Counted from the first letter of the stretch, positions 32,140 through 42,608 are shown. The stretch is DNA of 64,000 nt from Sporosarcina sp. P34 (GCF_002743375.1 NZ_PDZC01000014.1:1-64000), one strand, 5' to 3'. Notes: a model not told the origin generated them from the sequence alone. Numbers and translations are program-made.

Positions 32140-33963
32140 ATGCATAAAGTAGGTTTTTTCCGGTCGATTCAAGTCAAGTTTGTCTTGATTTACGTCCTGC
32201 TTATACTTGTCTCCATGCAGATTATCGGGCTGTACTTTGCACGTGAATTGGAACAAACACTTAAAGATAACTTTACGAATTCAATTGTAGACCGGATGAA
32301 TTTAGTGGAGTTTAGTGTGCGAGAAGAAATTACAAAAAAACGTAAAGACAATGATCCTACACTAGAACAAAGCTTAAAAAATGTCTTGGTCGAGTTCACA
32401 TCAGATGACATTATTGAAATACGGGTTATCAATCCAAAGTATCGTATTCTAGCGACGTCCTCTTTCGAAAATCAGATGAGGGTAGGGCAACATTCGACCA
32501 ATGATAATGTGCGAAAGTCTATAACGTCAGAGACCATGAAAGATGTTGTGACGATTGATCCGCAATCTCATAATCGCGTGCTTTCCTTAGCCAAACCGAT
32601 CTTTAACGGCAATGAAATTGTGGGCTCGCTCTATGTAGAAGCCAATATTGAATCCGTTTTTCAACAAATTGAAGAAATCAATAGGATATTAGCGGGGGCA
32701 GCAGCCGTCTCCCTTACCATTACAATACTAGTTGGGATCTTCATTGCCAGGGCATTTACCCGGCCAATATCCGACATGCGAAGACAAGCGCAAGCGATGG
32801 CAAAAGGGAACTTCACCCGAAAGGTTAAAGTATATGGATCAGATGAGATGGGGCAACTGGCCATCGCATTCAATCACTTAACCAATCAGTTGCAAGAATC
32901 TCAATCCACTACTGAGAGCGAAAGGCGAAAGTTGGCTTCGGTTCTGGAAAACATGACAGACGGTGTCATTTCGACTGACCGAAAAGGAAGAGTTAGCTTA
33001 ATTAACGATTCCGCTCTGCAGATGCTTGGAGTAACGAACGATCTTGTTATAAATCGCCCTATCGCCAGTATTCTTGGTATAGACGATGAGTATACGTTTG
33101 AAGAGCTCATCCAGATGAAAGAATCAATTCCACTGGATTTCAGTACAGAAGATCAAGCATATATTTTACGTGCAACAATTTCCGTTACCCAGCGTGAAAC
33201 AGGATTTGTAAACGGCTTGATTGTCGTATTGCACGATAATACCGAGCAAGAAAAAATTGATATGGAACGTCGGGAGTTCGTGTCAAATGTTTCACATGAA
33301 CTGCGAACACCACTCACTACAATGCGTAGCTATCTAGACGCATTGGCAGAAGGGGCATGGCGTAATGAGGAAATCGCTCCAAACTTCTTACATGTTACGC
33401 AAAATGAAACCGAGCGAATGATCCGTCTCGTAAATGACTTACTAAAACTTTCACGTATGGATAGTAAAGAATATGAATTGAATAAAGAATGGGTGGAATT
33501 TAACCGATTCTTTAATGCGGTTATCGAGCGCTTTGAATTTTCTAAGTCGCAAAATGTACGATTCACACGGAATTTGTATTCAAGCAGTCTATTCGTGGAA
33601 ATCGATACCGATAAACTAACGCAAGTACTAGACAATATTATTTCAAATGCTTTGAAGTATTCGCCAGATGGTGGGGAAGTTCGCTTCGGTGTAACGATAT
33701 CAGGTGATTATATTAAAGTGATGATTTCAGATGATGGAATGGGTATACCAAAGTCCAATGTCAATCGAATTTTCGATCGTTTCTATCGTGCAGATAGAGC
33801 TCGTTCTCGTGCACTTGGCGGGACCGGTCTGGGCCTCGCAATCGCTAAAGAAATGATTGTGGCGCATAAAGGAGATATTTGGGCGCAGAGTGAGGAAGGA
33901 AAAGGAACGACAATCTTCTTCAAGCTACCATTTGAACAACAAGAGGATGGTGAGTGGGATTGA
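32140..33963 (+). CDS. walK: Sensor histidine kinase WalK (YycG)
   Basis: A 607-residue membrane kinase that phosphorylates WalR. N-terminal helix (about 10-30), extracellular PDC-like domain (about 32-183), second helix (ILAGAAAVSLTITILVGIFI), HAMP, PAS (ENMTDGVISTDRKGRVSLIN), phosphoacceptor H386 in SNVSHELRTPLTTM, and ATPase boxes DNIISNALKYSPDGG and GGTGLGLAIAKEM. Six bases after walR. The four-base overlap with yycH suggests coupling. Confidence 0.97.
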   Translation: MHKVGFFRSIQVKFVLIYVLLILVSMQIIGLYFARELEQTLKDNFTNSIVDRMNLVEFSVREEITKKRKDNDPTLEQSLKNVLVEFTSDDIIEIRVINPKYRILATSSFENQMRVGQHSTNDNVRKSITSETMKDVVTIDPQSHNRVLSLAKPIFNGNEIVGSLYVEANIESVFQQIEEINRILAGAAAVSLTITILVGIFIARAFTRPISDMRRQAQAMAKGNFTRKVKVYGSDEMGQLAIAFNHLTNQLQESQSTTESERRKLASVLENMTDGVISTDRKGRVSLINDSALQMLGVTNDLVINRPIASILGIDDEYTFEELIQMKESIPLDFSTEDQAYILRATISVTQRETGFVNGLIVVLHDNTEQEKIDMERREFVSNVSHELRTPLTTMRSYLDALAEGAWRNEEIAPNFLHVTQNETERMIRLVNDLLKLSRMDSKEYELNKEWVEFNRFFNAVIERFEFSKSQNVRFTRNLYSSSLFVEIDTDKLTQVLDNIISNALKYSPDGGEVRFGVTISGDYIKVMISDDGMGIPKSNVNRIFDRFYRADRARSRALGGTGLGLAIAKEMIVAHKGDIWAQSEEGKGTTIFFKLPFEQQEDGEWD

Positions 33964-35282
33964 AATACATCGAAATAATTAAATCCATTGTATTGTTGTT
34001 GCTCGTCTCACTCAGTGTTCTGTTTACTTTTGAGGTTTGGAACTATTCACCAAATTATGAACCGATGGAACAACTGCAGACTGTTGATATATCCATATCT
34101 GAGAAGAAAACAATCGATGAAATCATAAAGCCATATAAAGTAATTACCAATTTAAAAGATCAGATACTAGGCTCTACAGATGCCGAAAAAATCGACAGAA
34201 TCCTGAAAGAAATGAATACATGGGATTTATCTAATCTACAGCTAGTTAGACAGGACATGAATAAGTTTAATATTGCACAAACCTTACGCCAACCGAGTCA
34301 AATGGCGCTCTACTTCACGGGGGAAGTGCCCATGCTAGTCTATGACAATGTATTGCCAGTCGACGACGTGAACATTCCCGAAGCTACCTTTAATCGTTTG
34401 GTCATTGACTGGAGTCAATCCACACAAGCGCCAGTTATTCATTTACTGAGTGAAGTGAGCGGCTTGCATTATCAGGTACAAGTGACGCTACCGAATAAAA
34501 CTAGCTTTCTGCGCAATGTAGTTGATGTGGGTCAGTCATTCGACGAATATGCAGAAATTGATCGTGGCAATGCACCATTTCTTGCGGTGCCAAAAGATCC
34601 AATAACCATTACGCGTAATACGTATTACCAGGAAGAAATCAATCCATTACGTTTCCGTGACGCACTGTTCAGTGACCCTAAAGCTGTTCGTCGTAATCAA
34701 GTGAATCCAACCCACGAAGAATACGGAGATGACCACGCGTTCATGAATGTCGATACCGAGATTAAAAGGTTGAGTTATGTCATGCCTGCAGTGGAGAGTC
34801 AGGAGTTCGCGCTACCTTCGGAGTTGTTGCTGAATACTATCGACTTTATCAATGAACATGGTGGCTGGACGGATGAGTTCCGCTATGCCTATATGAATCC
34901 ATATTCCCGTTATGTCCGGTTCCAACTATATATTGATGGTTTGCCAGTCTTTAGTGATCAACCAGGCATAAGCGAAATCACAGAGACGTGGGGAGAAATG
35001 CGTGTATTTAAATATATACGACCATATTACTCACTAGATGTGAACATCGAACCGGTACAAGAGAAACTACCTTCAGGAGTGGAAGTGGCGGGGTCTTTAC
35101 GTGAATCGGAAGAGCTAAACTTTGATTTAATTGAGGAAATCACTCCCGGTTATTATATGATCCATGATATAGAACGCAAATTATTTATATTACAACCTTG
35201 CTGGTATTACCTTATCAAGGATAACTGGTTTCGCCACACTCCAGAAGAATTACAAGGAGGTGGCGTAATTGGATTGGAATAG
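33960..35282 (+). CDS. yycH: WalRK regulatory protein YycH
   Basis: A 440-residue protein with one N-terminal membrane helix (SIVLLLLVSLSVLFTF) and a large extracellular part. In Bacillus YycH and YycI bind WalK in the membrane and restrain it (in Staphylococcus aureus they activate it). TTG start at 33960 overlapping the walK stop (TTGA), with GGTGAGTGGGA ahead; a GTG at 33954 is possible. Confidence 0.92.
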   Translation: MKYIEIIKSIVLLLLVSLSVLFTFEVWNYSPNYEPMEQLQTVDISISEKKTIDEIIKPYKVITNLKDQILGSTDAEKIDRILKEMNTWDLSNLQLVRQDMNKFNIAQTLRQPSQMALYFTGEVPMLVYDNVLPVDDVNIPEATFNRLVIDWSQSTQAPVIHLLSEVSGLHYQVQVTLPNKTSFLRNVVDVGQSFDEYAEIDRGNAPFLAVPKDPITITRNTYYQEEINPLRFRDALFSDPKAVRRNQVNPTHEEYGDDHAFMNVDTEIKRLSYVMPAVESQEFALPSELLLNTIDFINEHGGWTDEFRYAYMNPYSRYVRFQLYIDGLPVFSDQPGISEITETWGEMRVFKYIRPYYSLDVNIEPVQEKLPSGVEVAGSLRESEELNFDLIEEITPGYYMIHDIERKLFILQPCWYYLIKDNWFRHTPEELQGGGVIGLE

Positions 35283-36081
35283 AACCAAGACCATCTTTAT
35301 TATCGTCTTTTCCATTCTAAATGTCTTCTTGTATTGGCTCTATTTAGACAGACAAATGAGTGTCGGAAATATGCAGAGTCTCGGGAAAACATCGATCGAA
35401 GAAACATTGGCGTTAGAGAATATTACGTATGACCCGATCCCTTTCACTAAAAAAGATGTTTCATATTTGTCGGCTCATATTGCCACCTTTTCCAATGAAA
35501 GCTTAAAAGGGTTAAGTAACCAATCATTCGTCTTGGTTGAAAAATCGCGATTACTGTCCCACATGAAGAAAGCAGTAAAAGTGACCGAAGGAAAAGGCGA
35601 ATATTACTTCGACGAGTTCTTAAAAAAGTATGTGCTCCACGGCGAAGATTATGTGCTATGGGATGTAGATGAAGAGGAGCAGAGCGCTGTATTTTTCCAA
35701 CGGGTAAAGAACGAAACCATTTTCTACAGTCCGAATGCCATGCTCGTTATACACTGGGGTAAAGATGGCGAAGTGACGCATTACGAACAAAGTATGCTCG
35801 ATGAATTCCTAAGTTTTAATCATAAAAAGGATTTACTATCGCAAGACGATGCGGTCTCTTCTCTTGTTACACGTGGCTATTTAAAACCTGATTCGACCGT
35901 TATGCAAGTTAAGTCAGGTTATTCAACACTTGTTCAACTAACGGAAACTCAAGTATTTGCACCGACGTGGAATGTTCAGGTAAAATTGAAAGATGGGACG
36001 ATCGAGAATTACTTCATCAATGCAATTGAAGGAAAGGTCATCGAGTTCCAATCGGATATAGTAGAAGAATTAAAAGAATAG
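35269..36081 (+). CDS. yycI: WalRK regulatory protein YycI
   Basis: A 270-residue protein with an N-terminal membrane helix ([18 protein letters not shown]) and an extracellular YycI domain ending in the repeat-like [18 protein letters not shown] segment. Partner of YycH and WalK. TTG start after AAGGAGGTG, overlapping yycH by 14 bases. Confidence 0.93.
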   Translation: MDWNRTKTIFIIVFSILNVFLYWLYLDRQMSVGNMQSLGKTSIEETLALENITYDPIPFTKKDVSYLSAHIATFSNESLKGLSNQSFVLVEKSRLLSHMKKAVKVTEGKGEYYFDEFLKKYVLHGEDYVLWDVDEEEQSAVFFQRVKNETIFYSPNAMLVIHWGKDGEVTHYEQSMLDEFLSFNHKKDLLSQDDAVSSLVTRGYLKPDSTVMQVKSGYSTLVQLTETQVFAPTWNVQVKLKDGTIENYFINAIEGKVIEFQSDIVEELKE

Positions 36082-36092
36082 GAGTTTTCCAC

Positions 36093-36881
36093 ATGCGATT
36101 TAGCATTTTAGCGAGTGGCAGTACAGGCAACTCGATATATATAGAGACAGATGAGCATGCTTTTCTTGTAGATGCCGGCATGAGCGGTAAGAAAGTTGAA
36201 GGTTTGCTCGGATCGATCAATCGCTCAATGAAACAAATTGACGGCATTTTCGTCACACATGAACACAGTGATCATATTAAAGGAATCGGCGTACTTGCCC
36301 GGAAGTATAAAACGCCAATCTATGCCAATGCCAAAACGTGGCAGGCGATGGACGGTCTTGTAGGAGAGATTCCCGTTGATCAGCGTTTCCACTTCGACAT
36401 GGAAACGGTGAAAACATTTGGCTCACTGGATATCCAATCATTTGCAGTATCCCATGACGCAGCAGACCCAATGTTCTATACGTTCAATGAAGGTGATCGT
36501 AAACTAGCGATTATTACTGACACAGGTTATGTTAGTGATCGTATGAAAGGTCATATCCAAGGAGCTGACAGCTTTGTATTCGAAAGCAATCACGACGTCA
36601 GCATGCTTCAGATGGGCCGTTATCCGTGGTCCATAAAACGTCGTATACTAAGTGACGTGGGCCACGTATCAAATGAGGATGCAGCTGTTGCAATGAGTGA
36701 AGTAGTAGCTCAAAAAGAAGCGCATATTTATTTAGCCCATCTTAGCCTAGATAATAATATGAAAGACTTGGCGCGCATGAGCGTAGCACAGACCCTTGAA
36801 GACTGCGGTATTCGTGCAGGGGAATTTGTCCACTTGCATGACACGGATGCATCAGAATCTACAGAGCTTGTGCTAGTCTGA
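36093..36881 (+). CDS. walJ: Metallo-beta-lactamase fold hydrolase WalJ (YycJ)
   Basis: A 262-residue cytoplasmic MBL-fold protein. Metal motif [10 protein letters not shown] and further ligands in TDTGYV and ESNHD. Homologs have 5'-3' exonuclease activity and coordinate division with wall control. ATG start after AGGAG; 12 bases after yycI. End of the wal operon proper, with a terminator behind. Confidence 0.95.
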   Translation: MRFSILASGSTGNSIYIETDEHAFLVDAGMSGKKVEGLLGSINRSMKQIDGIFVTHEHSDHIKGIGVLARKYKTPIYANAKTWQAMDGLVGEIPVDQRFHFDMETVKTFGSLDIQSFAVSHDAADPMFYTFNEGDRKLAIITDTGYVSDRMKGHIQGADSFVFESNHDVSMLQMGRYPWSIKRRILSDVGHVSNEDAAVAMSEVVAQKEAHIYLAHLSLDNNMKDLARMSVAQTLEDCGIRAGEFVHLHDTDASESTELVLV

Positions 36882-36891
36882 AGTACATGCG

Positions 36892-36922
36892 AAAAGCCTT
36901 GCTAAATTAGTGAGGCTTTTTG
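36892..36922 (+). terminator. Terminator after walJ
   Basis: Stem AAAAGCCT/AGGCTTTT (36892-36899, 36913-36920) with a T-rich end. Confidence 0.75.
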
Positions 36923-36987
36923 CATTTTCAAAGAGTTAATGGGGTACAGTACATGTAGGAATACTATCTGATAAGGAGGAAATGCGA

Positions 36988-38232
36988 ATGGATGATGAAA
37001 GAAGAGAAGAAAGTAAAGTGGAGATGGAACGGCAACAACCGATTCCACCGATGGAACCCAAACGCAACCCTAAACGCCGAGGTAGTTTTTGGCCAGGTTT
37101 ACTTGGCGCATTATTGGGTGGATTAATCGTATTTTTAACTATGATGTATGCTACGGGGACATCGAGTAATGAGGATACTACAAAGATCGAAAAAACAGAA
37201 GGTAAAACTACATCCGAGCACGCACAAGTATCGATGGATATCTCTTCAGAGGTGACAGGAGTCGTAGACAATGTCGCAAATGCCGTCGTTGGTATTACGA
37301 ATATCCAGACGGTCCAGGATTTTTGGTCTTCCACAACGTCTACTCAAGAAGCGGGTTCGGGTTCGGGTGTCTTGTATAAAAAAGAAGGTGACAAAGCATA
37401 TATTGTTACCAACCACCATGTCGTGGAGAATTCCGAACAACTCGAAGTCAGTTTTGATGATGGTACGAAGGTTGAAGGAAAATTAATCGGCAGTGATCTA
37501 TGGACAGACTTGGCTGTAGTTGAAATTGATGCGGAACACGTCGATACAGTGGTAGAATTCGGTGATTCAGATGCATTAAAACGTGGAGAAACAGTCATTG
37601 CTATCGGTAATCCATTAGGACTTGGCTTTGCAGGATCTGTTACAGTAGGTGTAATTTCAGGTAAAGACCGCTCGATTCCAATGGATTTAAACAAAGATGG
37701 AAATGTCGATTGGCAGGCTGACGTCTTACAGACAGATGCAGCGATCAACCCAGGAAACTCCGGTGGTGCTCTAATCAACATGGCAGGTCAATTGATCGGG
37801 ATCAACTCCATGAAGATCTCTGAAGCAACAGTAGAGGGTATTGGACTAGCTATTCCAATCAATATTGCATTACCGATTATTGAACACTTGGAAGAAACGG
37901 GGCAAGTAAACCGTCCGACAATGGGTGTATCGTTACTTGATCTTCGACAAATTCCCATTCAGCAACAGCAACAGACATTGAACTTGCCTAAAGAAGTAAC
38001 GGATGGCGTTGTTGTAACGGATGTCATACCGAATTCATCTGCAGTAGAAGCAGGCGTGAAGAAGTATGATACGATTGTTCAGTTGGATGATGAGCTAGTG
38101 ACAGATATGGTCAGTCTACGTAAGTATTTGTATAATAAAAAAGAAATTGGCGATCCATTGAAAATTACAGTCTATCGTGATGGAAAGAAACTGGACTTGG
38201 AAATGGTGTTGAAAGACGGAAATACATTCTAA
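36988..38232 (+). CDS. htrA: HtrA-like serine protease (YycK)
   Basis: A 414-residue membrane-anchored quality-control protease facing outside. Short cytoplasmic N-terminus, one membrane helix (WPGLLGALLGGLIVFLTMMY, about 35-55), trypsin-like domain with His in TNHHVV, Asp in LWTDLAVVEI and Ser in NPGNSGGAL, and a C-terminal PDZ domain (GVVVTDVIPNSSAVEAGV). ATG 36988 with AAGGAGG at ideal spacing; ATG 36982 is too close to it. Confidence 0.95.
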   Translation: MDDERREESKVEMERQQPIPPMEPKRNPKRRGSFWPGLLGALLGGLIVFLTMMYATGTSSNEDTTKIEKTEGKTTSEHAQVSMDISSEVTGVVDNVANAVVGITNIQTVQDFWSSTTSTQEAGSGSGVLYKKEGDKAYIVTNHHVVENSEQLEVSFDDGTKVEGKLIGSDLWTDLAVVEIDAEHVDTVVEFGDSDALKRGETVIAIGNPLGLGFAGSVTVGVISGKDRSIPMDLNKDGNVDWQADVLQTDAAINPGNSGGALINMAGQLIGINSMKISEATVEGIGLAIPINIALPIIEHLEETGQVNRPTMGVSLLDLRQIPIQQQQQTLNLPKEVTDGVVVTDVIPNSSAVEAGVKKYDTIVQLDDELVTDMVSLRKYLYNKKEIGDPLKITVYRDGKKLDLEMVLKDGNTF

Positions 38233-38274
38233 GAGAATGTATATTGTCCACAAAGTGAACAACTTCCCGTCCAC

Positions 38275-38317
38275 ATCAGGCATCTAGCGAAAATGCGCTA
38301 CGATGCCTGATTTTTTT
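38275..38317 (+). terminator. Terminator after htrA
   Basis: Stem ATCAGGCATC/GATGCCTGAT (38275-38284, 38302-38311) with an inner AGCG/CGCT arm, then seven T residues. Confidence 0.92.
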
Positions 38318-38643
38318 ATGAAGTTATCCAATTGTGGATAAAATCACAATAATGTGTACAATATTGTGTAAAAGAAAGTGTTCAGAAAATAATAATTTAA
38401 ATCAAAGTGACAAGTGCCAATCCCTTACAGGTCAATAGGTTGAGGCATTTTCATCTTTTATGGTAAAAAGATCATTCTATTCAAAATGAAAAACGAATGA
38501 AAAGTTATCCACATTGATGTGATACAATAATCAGTAAGATTTACATGTAGTGCGGAACAAATAATCGGACACAATATGTAGATAGGTCTGTGGATATGTG
38601 TATAAGTATTATGTATAACTTTTGGAAGGTGAGTGGATAAACT
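38318..38643. other. DnaA-box cluster upstream of rlmH
   Basis: A 326-base non-coding, AT-rich gap with DnaA-box matches at 38333-38341 (TGTGGATAA, perfect), 38505-38513 (TTATCCACA, perfect), 38589-38597 (TGTGGATAT) and a weaker TTATCCAAT at 38324-38332. Bacillus subtilis is reported to have a DnaA-box cluster before the equivalent gene yydA, which supports a conserved DnaA-binding role. No clear promoter seen. Confidence 0.75.
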
Positions 38644-39123
38644 GTGAATATATCAATTGTGACCGTGGGTAAGTTAAAAGAAAAGTATTTGAAACAAGGA
38701 ATAGAAGAGTATACGAAACGTCTGAATAGCTATGCAAAAATGCAATTAATCGAAGTGGCGGATGAAAAAGCACCTGAAACTCTAAGCGAAGCCGACATGG
38801 AAATCGTGAAAAAGAAAGAAGCTGATCGAATTCTGGCAAAAATTGCACCAGATGCGCATGTCATTGCACTAGCAATCGACGGGAAAATGAAAACTTCTGA
38901 GGAATTCGCAGCTAGTATCGATTCATTGATGACATACGGTAAAAGCAAGATTGTCTTTGTGATTGGCGGATCACTTGGTTTACATAGTAGTGTGTTGCAA
39001 CGTTCGAATGAGAAGTTATCCTTTTCCAAGATGACGTTTCCGCATCAGCTGATGAAGTTGGTGTTGGTGGAGCAGATTTACCGTGGGTTTCGGATTATTA
39101 AGGGAGAACCATATCATAAATAA
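38644..39123 (+). CDS. rlmH: 23S rRNA (pseudouridine1915-N3) methyltransferase RlmH
   Basis: A 159-residue SPOUT methyltransferase acting on the assembled 70S ribosome. Knot motif [13 protein letters not shown] and C-terminal [20 protein letters not shown] with the ending KGEPYHK. GTG start after GGAAGGTGAG. Standard length. Confidence 0.97.
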   Translation: MNISIVTVGKLKEKYLKQGIEEYTKRLNSYAKMQLIEVADEKAPETLSEADMEIVKKKEADRILAKIAPDAHVIALAIDGKMKTSEEFAASIDSLMTYGKSKIVFVIGGSLGLHSSVLQRSNEKLSFSKMTFPHQLMKLVLVEQIYRGFRIIKGEPYHK

Positions 39124-39141
39124 GTGAGGTTTGTAAAATAG

Positions 39142-39179
39142 ACCACCTAGTGCGTTGGTATGACAACGATTTAGGTGGT
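39142..39179. terminator. Bidirectional terminator between rlmH and the following minus-strand gene
   Basis: ACCACCTA pairs with TAGGTGGT about 30 bases on, with an inner CGTTG/CAACG arm. It lies between two convergent genes. Confidence 0.75.
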
Positions 39180-39190
39180 TAATATTTAAT

Positions 39191-39829
39191 TTAGTCATGA
39201 AATTTGTATTGTTTAAATGCTGGAACAGGAGGCTTGTACTTTTCAAAGATATCAGGGTCATGATAGGGAGGGTCTAATTGGCTAAGATCAAATGAATCAT
39301 CTATACATGATATATATAAACTATAACCTTCTTCATCTTCAGAGAAAAACACTTCTTTTTTTTCGCCAAATTGAAGTGCTTGATTAATCGTATTCCTTAA
39401 CCTTTGTAATGCTGCGCGATTGCCAACGATAAAGGCATCACCATGCCAACTTGGCTGTCCATAAATGTGTAAGTATTCATCTTCCTCACTATATTTCATC
39501 GCCTTTTCAATTTCCTCAATTATTTTCAATGGCTCCTTCTCTGTAATAAAAATATCAGAATGGAAACCTTGGAATACTTTTGATTTGAGATTATGTATAA
39601 ATACTTCTTTTACATCACATTCTTGCACGAATAAGTACATCTCTTCTTGAATTTCACTTGCATACAAATAGACATGTATTTGTTGATTGTCCTTTTGGAA
39701 AAGGAACTGTTTTAAAAATGGGGTTGAACAAATTTCTTCTACTAGTAGAAAGCCCTTAGAGATGATTTTTTGGTTAGAAAAGGTTAAATAATTTTTTAGA
39801 CTATGGCTATACCAATATAAATTACTCAT
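39191..39829 (-). CDS. Hypothetical protein, family not recognised
   Basis: A 212-residue, acidic, soluble protein with no signal peptide or membrane helix. ATG start with a perfect AGGAGGTAAAG, so it is very likely expressed. The most distinctive stretch is GQPSWHGDAFIVGNRAAL (about 128-145) followed by a helix RLRNTINQAL. The N-terminus has aromatic-rich strands. Codon use resembles neighbours but it is AT-rich. It stands alone between rlmH and a 450-base gap. Small, isolated, acidic proteins of this sort can be toxin immunity proteins, but nothing here shows that. Confidence 0.8.
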   Translation of the reverse strand: MSNLYWYSHSLKNYLTFSNQKIISKGFLLVEEICSTPFLKQFLFQKDNQQIHVYLYASEIQEEMYLFVQECDVKEVFIHNLKSKVFQGFHSDIFITEKEPLKIIEEIEKAMKYSEEDEYLHIYGQPSWHGDAFIVGNRAALQRLRNTINQALQFGEKKEVFFSEDEEGYSLYISCIDDSFDLSQLDPPYHDPDIFEKYKPPVPAFKQYKFHD

Positions 39830-40279
39830 ACTTTACCTCCTAAAATTCATAGTATTTTGGATTTTTGATGGCTCTGCCTTTTATGATATCAATATTAATT
39901 TGCTTATACTATAAGCCTTTATAGAAATAACCGCATTTAGTTATATAACGGTGAACTGTATCATAAGTAAATAAGGTTTAAAGATAATAAACTGTGTTCA
40001 TTAAAAATAACTAAAGGAACGATGAATAGAACAGTAGTTAACTCTACAAAGTAGCCATACAAGCTTCTATTCATGCCAAGGAAATTACATCGACGTGTGT
40101 ACGTGAAAACAGCCAGTTTCATTGCTACAAATCCATTTTAATTGATTTATTGACTTGATAAAACATGAACAGGCCTATCCAGATAAGCTGGATAGGCCTG
40201 TTTTAGTAGTTCAACTAAGGTTTTATAATGGATGTGTAGTTACCATTCGATTATTTTCATTTAGAAAGTCAAAAATAGT
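39830..40279. other. AT-rich intergenic gap with one strong hairpin
   Basis: No gene is seen in this 450-base stretch. A perfect 14-base stem ACAGGCCTATCCAG/CTGGATAGGCCTGT (40169-40182, 40188-40201) is followed on the plus strand by TTTAG. It is a terminator-like hairpin past the end of gshF, although the better T-run is on the opposite strand to that gene. The remaining sequence shows nothing I recognise. Confidence 0.6.
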
Positions 40280-42541
40280 TTATAACAGTTCTGGGAATAA
40301 GTAATGCAAAATATCCGTTGTCACCCGTCGTGTTTTGCCTTTATAAGGGTAAATATGCATATACATCGAAGGGTTAAAATTCGCTTCGATGATGCCATAC
40401 GCGCCTGGATTTGCTGCTGGCACATCGAGGTCTTCAATAATCAAATCGATGCCGCTAATTTTCGCTCCAAGAGCGGCTACTGCATCTACTGCAATCTTCT
40501 TATAATCTTCGGAAACTTGATCGGTTACATCAATCGAGTCTCCGCCAGTACTGACGTTGGAGTTCTCACGTAAGTAGACGATCTCGCCGTCTTCGGGAAT
40601 GGAATCTATTTGATAGCCTTGACCTTTCAGCATAAGAACCTCAAGTTCGCCCAGTAGAATAAGCTCTAGTGGTGTACGGTGGTCTGTACCTCTTAGTGGA
40701 TCACGGTTCTTTTCTTCAACCAATTCTTGAATCGTGTGTATACCGTCTCCTGTGACGTTTGCAGGCACGCGCAACAGGACGGCGAGTACTTTATCGTGTA
40801 GCACAAAGAAGCGGTACTCTGTGCCGGCAAGGAACTCTTCTATTAAAACTGAAGAGTCTTCTCCGAACGCGAGATTGATCGCTGTCTCATAGTCCTCATA
40901 ACTGGCACCGTCTTTAAAGATGGAAATTCCAAGTCCGTAATTGGTTGTCTTGGGCTTGACGACAAATGGTGTCTTGGCAAACATCTTATAGGCATGCAAA
41001 GCCTCTTTCTTATTACTGAACTCTTCGCCACCCGGGACATGATAGCCCGCTTGATGAAGAATTTTCTTCGTCACGGTTTTATTTTCCATAATCAACGTAG
41101 AGACATACGTATCTTTGCTCGTCATATTACCGTTTTTCACGTATTCAATATGATCACGCAGTTTTAGTTTTAAGAATTGATCATGGCGGTCCAGGACCTC
41201 TACCTTGATGCCTTTCTGGATCGCATCATACATCATGATCTGCGTGGATAGCTCCATATCCGTAAAGCCTGTCAGTTCGTATGGCTTTTCCCATAGCTGA
41301 CTATAGGTTTCCCTTGCAATTTCTGTTGCTACTTGGCTTTGACTCGTCTTTTGGCTTTCTGAATAAAGTCTTCCTGCCAAGGTTTTGGAAGGGTCGGCAA
41401 GCATCTCTCTCAGATTTGTAAATAATGTTTCGGAAACAGGGAAGTCTAGATCTTTTGATAACTGTTCCATTTCGTTAACGAGTTCATATGCTTCGGCTTC
41501 AAACTGTGTATGCGATAATGGGTGTTCAAGCGCGACAACATCATTGCGAGCATCACCTACTTTACCCCATTCATCGCTCTCGGGATTTTCTTCTTTTTGT
41601 AGTAGATATAGCAGGAATATATGTAGGAATTCCGCTTGCTCATAGCTGATGCCATTTGTTTCAAATGGGTTCAAATCGATATTCCGTAACTCCACATAAC
41701 GCACACCGGTATGCTCGAATTCTGCGACCCGATCACTCCCACGTAAACGCATAGCCGTGTAGAACTCTTTTTCTTCTACTAGCAAACCTCGATTAACTAC
41801 GGAAGATAAATCCGAAATATATTTTTGAATCGTGCTGAACGACACATTTACATCGTCATGATTCGTATAGCCGAATCGGCTACTTCGAATACTTCTAACT
41901 GGTTCGTCTGGTTTATCGTCGCATCCGTAGAAGTTTTCTTCACTTGTAGGGGACGCACCGTAGAAATACGTGACGAGCCAGCGATAATACAAATAGTTTC
42001 TAGTCAGTTTTAAATAAATATCCGTTTTAAATTGCTGATAATCATCGACATCCGATTGTAAATCAAATAACATGCGGAGTAGTTCGTCACTGAATTCAAA
42101 ATTAAAATGAATTCCACAAATCATTTGCTTACGACGGCCGTATGAATTGGCGAGTGAACGACGATACAGTACATTTTCGAAACTGTTCAGCTTCGCAATC
42201 ATGATATCTTCCTCTTTTTTAGGAAGAGCAGGGGGCATACTTAACGGCCAGAGCATTTCATTCTTGCCCATCGAACGGTAGGCGACGTCGTGAATGCCTG
42301 ATAGATAATTAAATAGTTCATCTAGTGTGTTCAGAACAGGCGTGATCAATTCCATTTGAGTTTCTGAGAAGTCGCGTTGAATATACGGGTGCTCGTCACC
42401 CATTCCGATATTCGCGGGGTGGTCGGTTGTTGCCAAATGCCCATCGAGATCCACGCGTTGTCCTTCCTTTTCAATACCATACCGAGCTTTCAGAACATAC
42501 GGCTTCACACGTTCATCGGCTAACAATTTCTTTAGATCCAT
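40280..42541 (-). CDS. gshF: Bifunctional glutathione synthetase GshF (GshAB)
   Basis: A 753-residue fusion that makes glutathione from glutamate, cysteine and glycine. The N-terminal half is glutamate-cysteine ligase (about 1-470; HPYIQRDFSETQMELITPV, YVELRNIDLNPFETNGIS), the C-terminal part an ATP-grasp glutathione synthetase (about 490-753; KPKTTNYGLGISIF, EANFNPSMYMHIYPYKGK). Length fits GshF of Listeria and streptococci. ATG start after AGGAGGGA. It lies beside the glutathione-dependent formaldehyde pathway genes on the same strand but with a terminator between, so it is separately transcribed. Glutathione is the minority thiol in Bacillota. Confidence 0.96.
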   Translation of the reverse strand: MDLKKLLADERVKPYVLKARYGIEKEGQRVDLDGHLATTDHPANIGMGDEHPYIQRDFSETQMELITPVLNTLDELFNYLSGIHDVAYRSMGKNEMLWPLSMPPALPKKEEDIMIAKLNSFENVLYRRSLANSYGRRKQMICGIHFNFEFSDELLRMLFDLQSDVDDYQQFKTDIYLKLTRNYLYYRWLVTYFYGASPTSEENFYGCDDKPDEPVRSIRSSRFGYTNHDDVNVSFSTIQKYISDLSSVVNRGLLVEEKEFYTAMRLRGSDRVAEFEHTGVRYVELRNIDLNPFETNGISYEQAEFLHIFLLYLLQKEENPESDEWGKVGDARNDVVALEHPLSHTQFEAEAYELVNEMEQLSKDLDFPVSETLFTNLREMLADPSKTLAGRLYSESQKTSQSQVATEIARETYSQLWEKPYELTGFTDMELSTQIMMYDAIQKGIKVEVLDRHDQFLKLKLRDHIEYVKNGNMTSKDTYVSTLIMENKTVTKKILHQAGYHVPGGEEFSNKKEALHAYKMFAKTPFVVKPKTTNYGLGISIFKDGASYEDYETAINLAFGEDSSVLIEEFLAGTEYRFFVLHDKVLAVLLRVPANVTGDGIHTIQELVEEKNRDPLRGTDHRTPLELILLGELEVLMLKGQGYQIDSIPEDGEIVYLRENSNVSTGGDSIDVTDQVSEDYKKIAVDAVAALGAKISGIDLIIEDLDVPAANPGAYGIIEANFNPSMYMHIYPYKGKTRRVTTDILHYLFPELL

Positions 42542-42608
42542 CGTGGCTATCCCTCCTATGTAATATATTTTTCACTTCGTTCTTCTATCTTAGTTCATAT
42601 ACCCTTAA

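Noticed and set aside
33285-33300. parS-like TGTTTCACATGAACTG within walK
   Set aside because: It encodes the conserved phosphoacceptor His region and breaks the palindrome at several positions.
40169-40206. Hairpin after gshF as a riboswitch
   Set aside because: It is a simple perfect stem with a T-run and no conserved aptamer elements; a terminator is the simpler reading.
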